Below are positions 25,376 to 33,639 of a stretch of DNA of 64,000 nucleotides, in pieces. A model generated the notes under the pieces. It saw nothing but the letters and a program-made list of their open reading frames with translations, ran no database searches and was not told the DNA's origin. Origin of the DNA: Planctomycetota bacterium (GTDB lineage: Bacteria > Planctomycetota > UBA8742 > UBA2392); assembly GCA_003576915.1 (NCBI GenBank), contig QEVF01000005.1, forward strand, positions 62,001 through 126,000. The letters are read 5' to 3'. The translations under genes and the position numbers were made by a program. The first letter of the stretch is position 1, and each line of letters starts with the position of its first letter.

Positions 25376-26383
25376 ATGAACATGATCGGCCGTTTCGGCG
25401 CTGTTCTGACCCTGCTGTGTGTGGCGGCTGTCGCGGTACGCGCCGAAGACCCCGCGCCGCAATGGACTGAAGACGCGGCATGCGGCTTCAAGTTCAACGC
25501 CCAAGGCCTCAAGGAAAGCCCCCTGAATGCAGGGGGCACGCTTCTGACGGCCTTTCTGGACGGGCAGCCCGGACCGTTTCTTGAGGTGGAGTACTTGAGC
25601 CGGCCCACGGGCTTCGAAACATACCTCAAGGCCACCAAGCTGGGTTATGCCGCGTTTGACGCCAAGCAGCGGGAAACCAAGGACATCACGCTCGCCGGAT
25701 TGAAGGCCAAGTGGCGTGTGTATGACGCCGATGCGGAGGGGCCTACGACGATCTTTCACGCCTGCACCGTGCCGGAAAAGGACGGTCAGTATTTCTGGTC
25801 CGTGAGCGGAATGTGCAGCGGCGACAATATGGCCGATTGCGAAAAGAAGTTCACGGCGGCGATCAAGTCGTTCGCTCTGACGTCATCCAAAGCGGCTCCC
25901 GCCAAGCCGGTGGCTACACTTCACACGGATGAAGCCTTTGGCTTCTCCATCGACCTGGCGGGATTCAAGGGGCCGAAGACCGGGCCTGAGAACGCGATCC
26001 TCCTGGTGCGCTCTCTGGGATCTGAAGGGCCCTCCAAGGGAACCTTTGCCGTCATCGCGTCGACTCCCCTCGATGCGGATATCGCCAAGCATGCAGATCA
26101 GGTCGTCAAGGGCCACGAGCGCGCCAAGCGCACGATTACTTCACGCAAGGAGCACGAGTGCAGCGGGCGCAAAGGCGTGATGCTCGAGTATGAGTACCAG
26201 CAGGTCGGAAAGCTCACGAAAGTCATTCAGTTGCTCGTCCTCGAGCGAGGGACGGCCTTCTCCGTGTCCGCATCCTGGAGGCCGGGAGACTGTGAAGAAG
26301 ACGAGCACAAGCCGCTGGTCAACGCTGTCAAGAGCTTCACACTGACGCGCCCCGCCAAGGCCAAGGCCAAGGGCGGCAAGTAG
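25376..26383 (+). CDS. secreted protein of unknown function
   Basis: 335 aa with a signal peptide (MIGRFGAVLTLLCVAAVAVRAED). The mature part appears to be two related halves, each about 140 residues. Both open with a GF-x-F/I-x-L-x-G-like strand (ACGFKFNAQGLKES and AFGFSIDLAGFKGP) and end with K-x-F-x-LT (IKSFALTSS and VKSFTLTRP). That is the layout of PsbP/DUF1795-like domains, though I do not assign it firmly. AGGGAG lies upstream and the gene follows elbB after 14 bases. The C-terminus is Lys/Ala-rich. Confidence 0.85.
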   Translation: MNMIGRFGAVLTLLCVAAVAVRAEDPAPQWTEDAACGFKFNAQGLKESPLNAGGTLLTAFLDGQPGPFLEVEYLSRPTGFETYLKATKLGYAAFDAKQRETKDITLAGLKAKWRVYDADAEGPTTIFHACTVPEKDGQYFWSVSGMCSGDNMADCEKKFTAAIKSFALTSSKAAPAKPVATLHTDEAFGFSIDLAGFKGPKTGPENAILLVRSLGSEGPSKGTFAVIASTPLDADIAKHADQVVKGHERAKRTITSRKEHECSGRKGVMLEYEYQQVGKLTKVIQLLVLERGTAFSVSASWRPGDCEEDEHKPLVNAVKSFTLTRPAKAKAKGGK

Positions 26384-26602
26384 TTCCCAGCGCCCGGCCG
26401 CGCCCGGCCGCGGCACGGGCGGGGTTCGGCATCGGCCACTGCACCCGTGCTTGATCCCCGGGCTAAGCGACCCGCCCAGCACATCGCGCGGCCGGGCGCC
26501 TCGCGGTGGCGCCTCAAGGCGCAGGGGGCTGAATTGCGCGGGCGGCGGCAAAAGGCTGCACGGCGCGGCGGCCGTTGGGGTATGATGCTGCACGAGGGTT
26601 CC

Positions 26603-27124
26603 ATGGTCGCCAGCCGCCGCCGTAAAGCACAGGGTCTCACGCATCTCGATGCACGGGGGCGCGCCCGCATGGTGGACGTGGGCGACAAAGACGTCACCCG
26701 TCGCGAGGCCACGGCCGAGGCATTTGTTCTGATGCGCCGCGAGACTTTCAACGCCATCCGCGACGGCAAGGTGCCCAAGGGCGACGTGATTTCGGCGGCC
26801 CGCATCGCGGGCATCCAGGCCGCCAAGCGCACCCACGAGCTGATTCCGCTTTGCCACCCCCTGCGTATCACGGGCGTCGGCCTGGACTTCGAGCTGCTTG
26901 AAGCGAGGGCGGGCGGGCGCGACGGCGTTCGCATCCTGGCTACGGTGAAAGCGCTGGACCGCACAGGCGTTGAAATGGAGGCGCTCACTGCGGCCAGCGT
27001 GGCGGCCTTGACGGTGTACGACATGGCCAAGGCGCTGGAAAAGGGGATGCAGGTGGGACCCGTGAGGTTGCTGGCAAAGTCGGGCGGCAAGAGCGGCGAC
27101 TATCGCGCAGGAGGCCGGTGTTGA
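26603..27124 (+). CDS. moaC: cyclic pyranopterin monophosphate synthase MoaC
   Basis: MoaC converts the MoaA product into cyclic pyranopterin monophosphate in molybdenum cofactor synthesis. 173 aa, with the active-site segments [31 protein letters not shown] and [19 protein letters not shown]; the Asp-x-Thr-Gly-x-Glu-Met-Glu-Ala run is diagnostic. The ATG at 26603 has GAGGG four bases upstream, and TATGAT at 26581-26586 could be its -10 box. It heads a chain of five closely packed genes; the next start overlaps its stop. No other molybdopterin gene is in view. Confidence 0.96.
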   Translation: MVASRRRKAQGLTHLDARGRARMVDVGDKDVTRREATAEAFVLMRRETFNAIRDGKVPKGDVISAARIAGIQAAKRTHELIPLCHPLRITGVGLDFELLEARAGGRDGVRILATVKALDRTGVEMEALTAASVAALTVYDMAKALEKGMQVGPVRLLAKSGGKSGDYRAGGRC

Positions 27125-28278
27125 GCGCGAAGATGATCACCACGAAGGAGCAACTCAGGCAGGCGCTGTCCGAACTCGAGGCCGAAAAGCGCCTGGCGCT
27201 GGATATCGAGAGCGACAGCTTCTACCACTACGAAGAGCGCCTGTGCATCGTCACGATATCGAGCCCGCGCGAGAACTACATCTTTGACACGCTCGCGCTT
27301 GGCGAGTCCGGACGCGAACTGCAGAGCCTCGTCGAGCGTCAGGACCGGCCGCTGCTGATGCACAGCGCCAACAACGACGTGCTGGCGCTCAAGCGCGGCT
27401 ACCGTCTCGAGTTCGGCTGGATCCAGGACACCGCGCTTGCCTGCACGCTGCTCAATTATCCGCAGACCAGCCTCGCTTCCCTGGCGGAGGCGTTCCTGGG
27501 CCTCAGGCTACCCAAGGACCTTCAGCGGCACGACTGGGGCCAGCGGCCTATTTTGCAGCAGCATGTCGATTATCTGATCAATGACACTCGCCACCTGTTC
27601 GAGATCCACGACCGCATCGAAACCGAACTGCGCGACCGGGACATCTATGAGGAGTACGAGCTGGAATGCCGCGCGCTGGTGCAGAGCGTGCCGCGCGAGC
27701 GTGAGTTCGACCCCGAGCGATTCAGGCGAATCCGTGCCCACGAAGAGCTTGACGCGTCAAGGCGTGGAGCGCTCAAGGCGCTCTATGCATGGCGCGATGG
27801 GCTGGCCCGCAGCCTCAACCGCGCTCCTTTCCGCGTGATCAGTGACGGCACGCTGCTGGAGCTGGCCAAGGATCCGCCGAGGGATCTGGCCGAGCTTTCG
27901 CGTCGAAGCGGCGTGGGTCGCTGGCTTCAGGATCACGCCGGCGAGATGCTGGCCGCCATCGGACGCGGCTTGAGCGAGCCCGCCCCGCTCCGGGCTCCCT
28001 TCAGGCCGCGCACGACCAGCGATGACGCCAAGCGCCTGGATCCGCGCCAGCGCGACGTGCTGGGCAAACTCAAAGGCTGGCGCGAGAAGGAGGCCGCAAG
28101 CCGCGGCCTCGGGCTGCAGGCCGTGCTGCCGACTCCCGTCATGTTCGAGTTGATCCAGAATCCGCCGCGTGACGCCACGGAACTGGCCGCCCATCCGCGC
28201 GTCGGGCAAAGCCGCGCCCGGCGCTACGGCGAGAAGCTGCTGCAACTGCTCGCGCCGCTGGCGCGCGCGCGGCGTTGA
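27121..28278 (+). CDS. rnd: ribonuclease D-like 3'-5' exonuclease with HRDC domains
   Basis: 385 aa. The DEDD exonuclease domain shows exo [20 protein letters not shown] (D-x-E), exo [18 protein letters not shown] and exo [22 protein letters not shown] (Tyr-x3-Asp), followed by two HRDC-like segments ([40 protein letters not shown]) with [16 protein letters not shown] loops. RNase D trims 3' ends of structured RNAs such as tRNA. AGGAGG lies six bases before the TTG at 27121, which overlaps the moaC stop as TTGA; a GTG at 27118 or ATG at 27133 is possible. Translational coupling to moaC is likely. Confidence 0.93.
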   Translation: MSAKMITTKEQLRQALSELEAEKRLALDIESDSFYHYEERLCIVTISSPRENYIFDTLALGESGRELQSLVERQDRPLLMHSANNDVLALKRGYRLEFGWIQDTALACTLLNYPQTSLASLAEAFLGLRLPKDLQRHDWGQRPILQQHVDYLINDTRHLFEIHDRIETELRDRDIYEEYELECRALVQSVPREREFDPERFRRIRAHEELDASRRGALKALYAWRDGLARSLNRAPFRVISDGTLLELAKDPPRDLAELSRRSGVGRWLQDHAGEMLAAIGRGLSEPAPLRAPFRPRTTSDDAKRLDPRQRDVLGKLKGWREKEAASRGLGLQAVLPTPVMFELIQNPPRDATELAAHPRVGQSRARRYGEKLLQLLAPLARARR

Positions 28279-28868
28279 TGCGGGATTCGGCGTCCATGGC
28301 CTTTGCGCTCAACGAAATCCGCAGGGAGCTTCAGGCAGCCACGGCGCAGCCTCCGGTGCCCCATGATCTTGCCGTCGCCGTGATCAACGATGTGTTACGC
28401 CTGGCAGGCTGCAAGCCGGTCGCAGACCCCACCTGGGAAACCTGGACACACGTGCGCCGCGGGCTCTGGCCCGAACAGGTTGCCATGCTGGCGCACTGCC
28501 TGATGTTTTCGTCGCTGCGGGCGCAATCCGTGGCAACGCTCTCGGCCGTTTCCGCTGCGGGCGCGGACGTGCTGGACGAGTTCTTCAGGCAGGTCGAGCC
28601 CCTGACCGCGGAAATGGTCCGGAGCAACGCCTTCCGCCAGGAAGAGTTCCTGCGCAAGTGGATCAGCGTCGTGGGCGGCTCCATTGATGGCGAGGCAGCG
28701 GAGGCGTCAAGAAGGCGTGTCGAGTCACTCGACTACCGCAAAACGCTCGAGGAATACCGGCGCGCCGAGCAGGCCCGGGCCCAGGAGAAGGCAAAGCGGC
28801 TGGAAGCTGAGCGCATCGCGCGCGAGGCAGCGGAACGGGAAGCCGCGGCTCGCGGCTGGCGGGAGTAA
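28278..28868 (+). CDS. helical protein of unknown function in coupled operon
   Basis: 196 aa. The ATG at 28278 shares one base with the RNase D stop (TGATG); an internal ATG at 28296 is the alternative. The body looks globular and helical (DLAVAVINDVLRLAGCKPVADP, WPEQVAMLAHCLMFSSLRAQ). The last 50 residues form a highly charged helix (KRLEAERIAREAAEREAAA) likely to be a coiled coil. There is no signal peptide. It is two bases upstream of the PaaK-like ligase, so it may be a partner of the two enzymes that follow, but no family is recognised. Confidence 0.8.
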   Translation: MRDSASMAFALNEIRRELQAATAQPPVPHDLAVAVINDVLRLAGCKPVADPTWETWTHVRRGLWPEQVAMLAHCLMFSSLRAQSVATLSAVSAAGADVLDEFFRQVEPLTAEMVRSNAFRQEEFLRKWISVVGGSIDGEAAEASRRRVESLDYRKTLEEYRRAEQARAQEKAKRLEAERIAREAAEREAAARGWRE

Positions 28869-28870
28869 GC

Positions 28871-30121
28871 ATGCCCCCTTTGGCGCCGCCGGCCCGGATC
28901 CGGCGTGACTACGACGTGCAAAGGCGGCACCTGCCGCGAGTGCAGCGCTGCGCGCAAGACCTCATGCGTTTTGCCTCTGCCGCGCCTGAGTCTCTCACCG
29001 CAGAGCTGGACCGGCGCCTTCGTTCGGCGTTCGCCGAATGCTGGAACGTGCCCTATTACCAGGATCTTTTCGCGGCGCGCGGCTATGGGCGCCACGACGT
29101 TCGGAGCCTGGAAGACCTCGCCTCGCTTCCGCTCCTGTCACGCTCCTCACTGGCGCGACACTGGACCCAGATGCTGAGGGCCGACACAGGGCCGGGCGAG
29201 CTTTGCGCGGTGCTCTCTTCCGGCAGCACGGGCGAGCCGTTGCGTGTGCTGAAGGATGGCTTTGACCAGGTGCACATGTGGGCCTGCCTTCGATTCTGGC
29301 GGCGGTGGCTGGGCCTCAAGGGGGCCCCGCGCGTTGCACTGCTCGATTCGCTGCCCGGCGGCCTGGAGTACGAGGCGAGCCTTCCGCTGTTTCACGACGG
29401 CGAGCTGCGCCGCATTTCGCTGGTGCAGGAGCGCCCCCTGGAGCGCCTGGCCGAGTTTGCGCCCTCCGTTGTGTTCACGGACCCGGCGGGGCTCCATGCC
29501 GCGCTGGGCGCTTGCCTGCCTGGCGTGGAGCTCTGGCTCTCCAGTGCTCAATACCTGCCCCCCGACGTGCGGACGGCATTTGCCGCGCCGCTGATCAACT
29601 ACTACGCCACGACCGAGTCCGGCCCGATCGCCTGGGAGTGTCTGCGCGAGACCGGGCGTTTTCACGTCATGGCGCCGGATGTGTTCGTCGAAAGCGCGGC
29701 GGGTGAACTCGTGGTCACGCGGTTGCGGGAGTCCGCCTTTCCGCTGCTCCGCTACCAGACCGGCGATCAGGGCGTGGTGGGGCAGGGGCGCTGCGCGTGC
29801 GGGGCGCGCGGCTGGTGGATTGAGGGCTTCAGCGGGAGGCGTGCATGCTGGTTCAGGACCCCGGCGGGCAGCCGCGTGGATGCCTGGCAACTGGCGTGGC
29901 TGTTCAAGCAGCACACGCTGCGCGAGTTCCGATTCACACAAGTGCGCGGTTCCTGCTTTGTGCTTGAGCTGGTTGAGCCCCGGGAGGGCCCGACGCTTCG
30001 GCACGAACTGGATCGCGCGCTGCGGGCCCTGGGCTGGGCGCAGCCTGAAGTGCAGGTGCGGGTCGGCGTGACGCTGCCCCTGATGGCCAAGCCCCAGCCC
30101 TTCGTATGCGAGTGCCCGTGA
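28871..30121 (+). CDS. PaaK/CapK-like adenylate-forming ligase
   Basis: 416 aa. Adenylation-domain motifs are visible: the phosphate loop LSSGSTGEPLRVLKD, A5 NYYATTESGPIAWE, A7 RYQTGDQGVV, the CxC-G element ACGARGWW found in phenylacetate-CoA ligase-like proteins, and a Lys close to the C-terminus (LMAKPQPF). Such enzymes activate a carboxylate as an acyl-adenylate and usually pass it to CoA, a carrier or an amine. GGGAG precedes the ATG. The next gene overlaps its last 16 bases and encodes an asparagine-synthetase-like amide-forming enzyme, so the pair may act in sequence. Substrate unknown. Confidence 0.85.
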   Translation: MPPLAPPARIRRDYDVQRRHLPRVQRCAQDLMRFASAAPESLTAELDRRLRSAFAECWNVPYYQDLFAARGYGRHDVRSLEDLASLPLLSRSSLARHWTQMLRADTGPGELCAVLSSGSTGEPLRVLKDGFDQVHMWACLRFWRRWLGLKGAPRVALLDSLPGGLEYEASLPLFHDGELRRISLVQERPLERLAEFAPSVVFTDPAGLHAALGACLPGVELWLSSAQYLPPDVRTAFAAPLINYYATTESGPIAWECLRETGRFHVMAPDVFVESAAGELVVTRLRESAFPLLRYQTGDQGVVGQGRCACGARGWWIEGFSGRRACWFRTPAGSRVDAWQLAWLFKQHTLREFRFTQVRGSCFVLELVEPREGPTLRHELDRALRALGWAQPEVQVRVGVTLPLMAKPQPFVCECP

Positions 30122-31551
30122 AAGATTTCTTCCTGAGGTGCCGGCCGGGAGAGTCGCCCTACTTCGAAGCGGGCGGCGCGAGCTACGGTCCGCAACGTCA
30201 GGACATCGAACATGCCGTGGTTCATGTGGCCCCTGGTCATGTCGAACTGGGCACGGATGCCTTTGCTTCCCGTCCCGTCCATGTGCTGGCCCGTGACGGC
30301 AGCCTCTGGGCGGCCGCCAGCCTGCGCAGGCTCACGCGCGAGGCAGACGTGCCGCGGCATCTGCTGCCCATGGGTGTGGCCGTGGCACTGTGCGAGCCTG
30401 TCGGGCGCCGCCCTTCGCTGTGCGCCGGAGGGCTCTCACTGCTGCCCGGCACTGCACTGGTGTGGGAGGAGGGCAAAACAAGGACCACGCGTCAAAGGGC
30501 GCGGACTCGCGCCGCCATGGCTGATCCTGAGGAGCTGGTCGAGGTGCTCCGCCGTGCCGTTCTCAAACGCGTTGGCCAAGGGCATGGAGCCCTTGCACTG
30601 TCCGGCGGGCTGGATTCCGTGGCTCTGCTGGCGCTTCTGGCACAAGCGGGCGTGCCGGTGCGCGCCTACACGCTGGCCGACGCGGCGTCCAGCGATGAAG
30701 TGGCAGCGGCCGCTGTCTGGGCGGGGCGATTTGGAGCGAGCCACCGTGTCATCGAGATCAGCGAATCGGAACTTCCGCCCCTGGCCGAGGCCACCATCCG
30801 CGCCTGCGAATGCGTGATCTATAACGCGCGGGCCATGAGCAAGTTCGCGTTTCACCGCGAGGTGGCCCGCCATGAAACGCACTTGTTGAGCGGCTTTGGC
30901 GCAGATGACCTGCTCATGGGATCGCCCGCCGGCCTCACCTTGGAGGCCGGCGTTCCGCGCTTTGTGCTCGAACGGGAACCGGAACGGGAGCTGGGGCGCT
31001 TTCTTCTAAAGCGAGAGTGGTCAAGGCGTCTGCGCCCCGCGGAGTTTGGCGTTCAGCAAGGGGCGGCGGGAGCACGCGAACTGATGCTGGAAACGGTGAT
31101 GGCGCACTCGGGATTGCCGGTGGAAACACTGACGGGCCTCGCCCACGGGCTGGACGTTCGCATGCCCTATCTCGATTCCGAGTTCGCGGCGCTGGCTCTG
31201 GCGCTCCAGCCGGCGCACCTCATGCGGGACAACCTGGGAAAGCACCTGCTGCGTCAGGCCATGGTCAGTCGCCTTGGCGCGGACTTCTGCTTTGCGCCCA
31301 AGAAAGCGCGCCTGGCGCCACCCGGGGGCGGTAACGTGAGGGCACGCCGCGACTGGATTGCCTGGCTCGATGCCGCCCTGAGCCACGACCGCCTTGAACG
31401 CCTGCAGGTGGTGGACGAAGGTAAGGTCAGGCGGGAGTTGATTCAGTACGGGAAGCTGCACAATGACGCGCCCCGCCGCCTGCTCCTGGATCGCGTGCTG
31501 ATGCGCCTGGCCTCACTGACGGTCTTGCAGCAGTGGTGGGAAGGTCCGTGA
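30106..31551 (+). CDS. asparagine-synthetase-like amidotransferase lacking catalytic Cys
   Basis: 481 aa. The C-terminal synthetase domain is intact: PP-loop ALALSGGLDSVALLALL near residue 165-181, LLSGFGADDLLMGSP, LDVRMPYLDSEFAALALAL and FAPKKARLAPPGGG. The N-terminal 130 residues keep the outline of the glutaminase domain end (LSLLPGTALVWEEG) but begin MRVPVKDFF, with no Cys at position 2, so glutamine hydrolysis is not expected. Homologues with this pattern include beta-lactam synthetase and lasso-peptide cyclase, which join a carboxylate to an amine intramolecularly. The start overlaps the ligase gene by 16 bases; a GTG at 30117 is possible. Confidence 0.87.
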   Translation: MRVPVKDFFLRCRPGESPYFEAGGASYGPQRQDIEHAVVHVAPGHVELGTDAFASRPVHVLARDGSLWAAASLRRLTREADVPRHLLPMGVAVALCEPVGRRPSLCAGGLSLLPGTALVWEEGKTRTTRQRARTRAAMADPEELVEVLRRAVLKRVGQGHGALALSGGLDSVALLALLAQAGVPVRAYTLADAASSDEVAAAAVWAGRFGASHRVIEISESELPPLAEATIRACECVIYNARAMSKFAFHREVARHETHLLSGFGADDLLMGSPAGLTLEAGVPRFVLEREPERELGRFLLKREWSRRLRPAEFGVQQGAAGARELMLETVMAHSGLPVETLTGLAHGLDVRMPYLDSEFAALALALQPAHLMRDNLGKHLLRQAMVSRLGADFCFAPKKARLAPPGGGNVRARRDWIAWLDAALSHDRLERLQVVDEGKVRRELIQYGKLHNDAPRRLLLDRVLMRLASLTVLQQWWEGP

Positions 31552-31592
31552 CAAAGCAAGAGGGGGCCCCCTCGCACCGCCAGGGGAATCGT

Positions 31593-32270
31593 CTAATCCT
31601 GAGCGTTGGGCTTGCCCTCGGCCTCCGGCTTTTTGGGCTGCTTCTTGCCGGTCTTGGCCTTCTCGTTGGCTTCGTATTTGTCGGTGGCGGTCTGCTCGCG
31701 CAGGGCCTTGCTGTCTTCCTGGAACGTCTTGAGCTGGATTTCGTCGAGCACCTTCTTCTTGGTCAGCTCGCTGTCGGCGTCGTCCCAGATCTTCTTCAGG
31801 TTCTCCAGGTGCTTCTTGCGGGCAATATCGAGCAGGGCCGAGTCTTCTTTGGCCGCGGTAAACTCCTTGGCGTAGCGGGCATCTTCCGTTTCGGAGTCTT
31901 TCCAGGCCTTGAGCACAATCTTGGTGAAGTTGCTGCGCGCTGTTTTGTTCTCCAGCGCGAGCTTGGTCATCTCAAGGTCAATCCATGCGGTCTTCACTTC
32001 GTCCGTGACGGTGTCACCGGGCTTGATGGCCTGATCCTTGGATTCGCCGCCGGCGCGTTGCTCGCGCTCGTCCTTGGCCGACTCGCGCTCGGCCTGCCGC
32101 TCTTCCCGTTCCTTCTCGGCCTGGGCCTGGCGCGCCTTGCGCTGGGCCTCCTCACGCTGCTTGTCCAGGTTCGGCTGCTTGGGGGCCTTGGGGCGAGACG
32201 CGGCATCACCCGCAAAGGCGGGAGCACTGAGGCAGGCTGCAAGCAAAGCAAGCAGAAGGTTCGCGCGCAT
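31593..32270 (-). CDS. secreted charged helical protein (paralogue of 32428-33219)
   Basis: 225 aa with a signal peptide (NLLLALLAACLSAPAFA). It then has a Gln/Arg/Glu-rich coiled coil (EEAQRKARQAQAEKEREERQ), a helical core (TVTDEVKTAWIDLEMTKLAL), and a lysine-rich tail. The segment KKKVLDEIQLKTFQEDSKAL is nearly repeated in the neighbouring gene (KKKVLSEDQLKTWQEDTKKM), and both continue with ETATDK/QTATDK, so the genes are duplicates. A hairpin terminator separates them. No family recognised; low complexity makes distant matches unreliable. Confidence 0.82.
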   Translation of the reverse strand: MRANLLLALLAACLSAPAFAGDAASRPKAPKQPNLDKQREEAQRKARQAQAEKEREERQAERESAKDEREQRAGGESKDQAIKPGDTVTDEVKTAWIDLEMTKLALENKTARSNFTKIVLKAWKDSETEDARYAKEFTAAKEDSALLDIARKKHLENLKKIWDDADSELTKKKVLDEIQLKTFQEDSKALREQTATDKYEANEKAKTGKKQPKKPEAEGKPNAQD

Positions 32271-32361
32271 AAGGTCTCTCCTGTCGGGTCATTGTACCCC
32301 ATCGCGACGGGCAGGTTTCGCCGAAAGCGGGCAGAAGTTGCCAAGGTGCCAAATGCAACAA

Positions 32362-32379
32362 GCCCGCCGGGTGGCGGGC
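32362..32379 (-). terminator. terminator after the 32428-33219 gene
   Basis: On the minus strand GCCCGCC-ACCC-GGCGGGC is followed by TTGTTGCATTT. It lies about 50 bases past the stop and before the next gene in the same direction. Confidence 0.6.
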
Positions 32380-32427
32380 CTGTGCTGGCGCGCTGGCTAC
32401 CCTTGGGAGGGTGGGTCAGCAGTCTGG

Positions 32428-33219
32428 CTACTTCTTTTCGGAGTCGGAGGAGCCTTTGTCTTCCTCGCTCTCCTCCTTTTTCTTGGGTTTCTTGTCCGAT
32501 TCCTTGCTCTCTTCGTCACCGCCCTGCCCGCCGAGGTAGCGCTTGCGCATTTCCTCGATCTTGCGGGCGCGGATTTTGTCCTGCTCGGCGCTCTTGTCCG
32601 TCGCCGTTTCACTGCGCATCTTCTTGGTGTCTTCCTGCCAGGTCTTCAGTTGGTCTTCGCTGAGGACCTTCTTTTTCGTCATGTCCTCGTCGGCTTTGTC
32701 CCAGATCTTCTTCAGGGCTTCAAGGTGCTTCTTGCGCGGCTCTTCAAGCTTGGAATCCGCGTCCTTGAGGTCCTTGTTCTGTTTGTAAATGGCGGCCCAC
32801 TTCTGGTCTTCGCCTTCACTGTCGCGCCACGCCTTGAGGCCGATCTTCTTGAAGTCAGAGCGTACCTTCTTCTCTTCCAGCCCCAGCTTCGTGGCCTCAG
32901 CCTCCAGCCAGGCTTCTTTGTCCTTGTCGGGCACGGTCTGGCCGGGCTCAACGCGCTCTTCCGTGCCGTCTTCGCCCCAGCCCAGGGCATTGACGGCGTC
33001 GTCCCACTGCTTCTTCCAGTCCTGACCCTGGCCGGCGCCGGGCCCCTGATTGCGGCCCTTGTTATTGGGGTCTTCCGGCTGCTTGGGCCCCTGGTTTCCA
33101 CGACCGCCTGCGCCACGACCTCCCGCTCCCCCGCCAGGACCGCCGCCCGGTCCACCCTGTGCGTAAAGCGTGCCACCAACGGCAAAGGCCACTGCCAAGA
33201 GAAGGGCGAACTTCTTCAT
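32428..33219 (-). CDS. secreted Gly-rich/charged protein (paralogue of 31593-32270)
   Basis: 263 aa. ATG 33219 follows GGGGA with five bases between; the four codons upstream add nothing. A signal peptide (MKKFALLLAVAFAVGGTLYAQ) is followed by a Gly-rich low-complexity stretch, a helical core with two similar halves (DKDKEAWLEAEATKLGLEEK; SDFKKIGLKAWRDSEGEDQK), the shared KKKVLSEDQLKTWQEDTKKM motif, and a Ser/Asp/Lys-rich tail. The composition suggests an extended envelope protein. Function unknown. Confidence 0.82.
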   Translation of the reverse strand: MKKFALLLAVAFAVGGTLYAQGGPGGGPGGGAGGRGAGGRGNQGPKQPEDPNNKGRNQGPGAGQGQDWKKQWDDAVNALGWGEDGTEERVEPGQTVPDKDKEAWLEAEATKLGLEEKKVRSDFKKIGLKAWRDSEGEDQKWAAIYKQNKDLKDADSKLEEPRKKHLEALKKIWDKADEDMTKKKVLSEDQLKTWQEDTKKMRSETATDKSAEQDKIRARKIEEMRKRYLGGQGGDEESKESDKKPKKKEESEEDKGSSDSEKK

Positions 33220-33355
33220 CGCTATCCCCATGTTCGTGAATGTTGTATGAGTGCAGCTTGTAGTGCTCTGTCCTTGCGATTCCTTACACCTGAACCGATT
33301 TTGTGTCTTTGGCAGCGGCGTTCCCTGCTTCTAGACTGCCGCGCCGAGGTCATGC

Positions 33356-33604
33356 ATGAAGTGTCACTTGATTGTCATGGTGTTGGTCTTGGCATCACCC
33401 CTGGCGGCCCAGGCTCGCGAGTCGAGCATGTGGGAGCGGTTCAACTGGGGCATTCACTCCGTCACCATTCCTGCCGTGTTCCTGGTCGGGCTGATTGCCG
33501 GCTGGTGGTTGCGCGAACGCAAGGCAGCCGAAGAGCGCGCCCGAGAGGAAATCGCCCGAACCCGCCCGGGCTCATCGGGCTCTGCGGACAGCGACAAGAA
33601 ATAG
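33356..33604 (+). CDS. small membrane protein
   Basis: 82 aa. An N-terminal signal-like helix (LIVMVLVLASPLAAQA) is followed by a second hydrophobic segment (SVTIPAVFLVGLIAGWWL) and a basic, charged tail (RERKAAEERAREEIAR). GAGG stands six bases before the ATG. It precedes the DUF4139 gene by 35 bases on the same strand and is likely cotranscribed. No family recognised. Confidence 0.72.
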   Translation: MKCHLIVMVLVLASPLAAQARESSMWERFNWGIHSVTIPAVFLVGLIAGWWLRERKAAEERAREEIARTRPGSSGSADSDKK

Positions 33605-33639
33605 CAGCCGGGCTTCATTCCAGAGGCAGGGAGCACTCC

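Noticed and set aside
32038..33639. 400-codon upstream extension of the DUF4139 frame
   Set aside because: It runs antisense across the two secreted-protein genes, and AGGGAG plus ATG at 33640 marks the real start.
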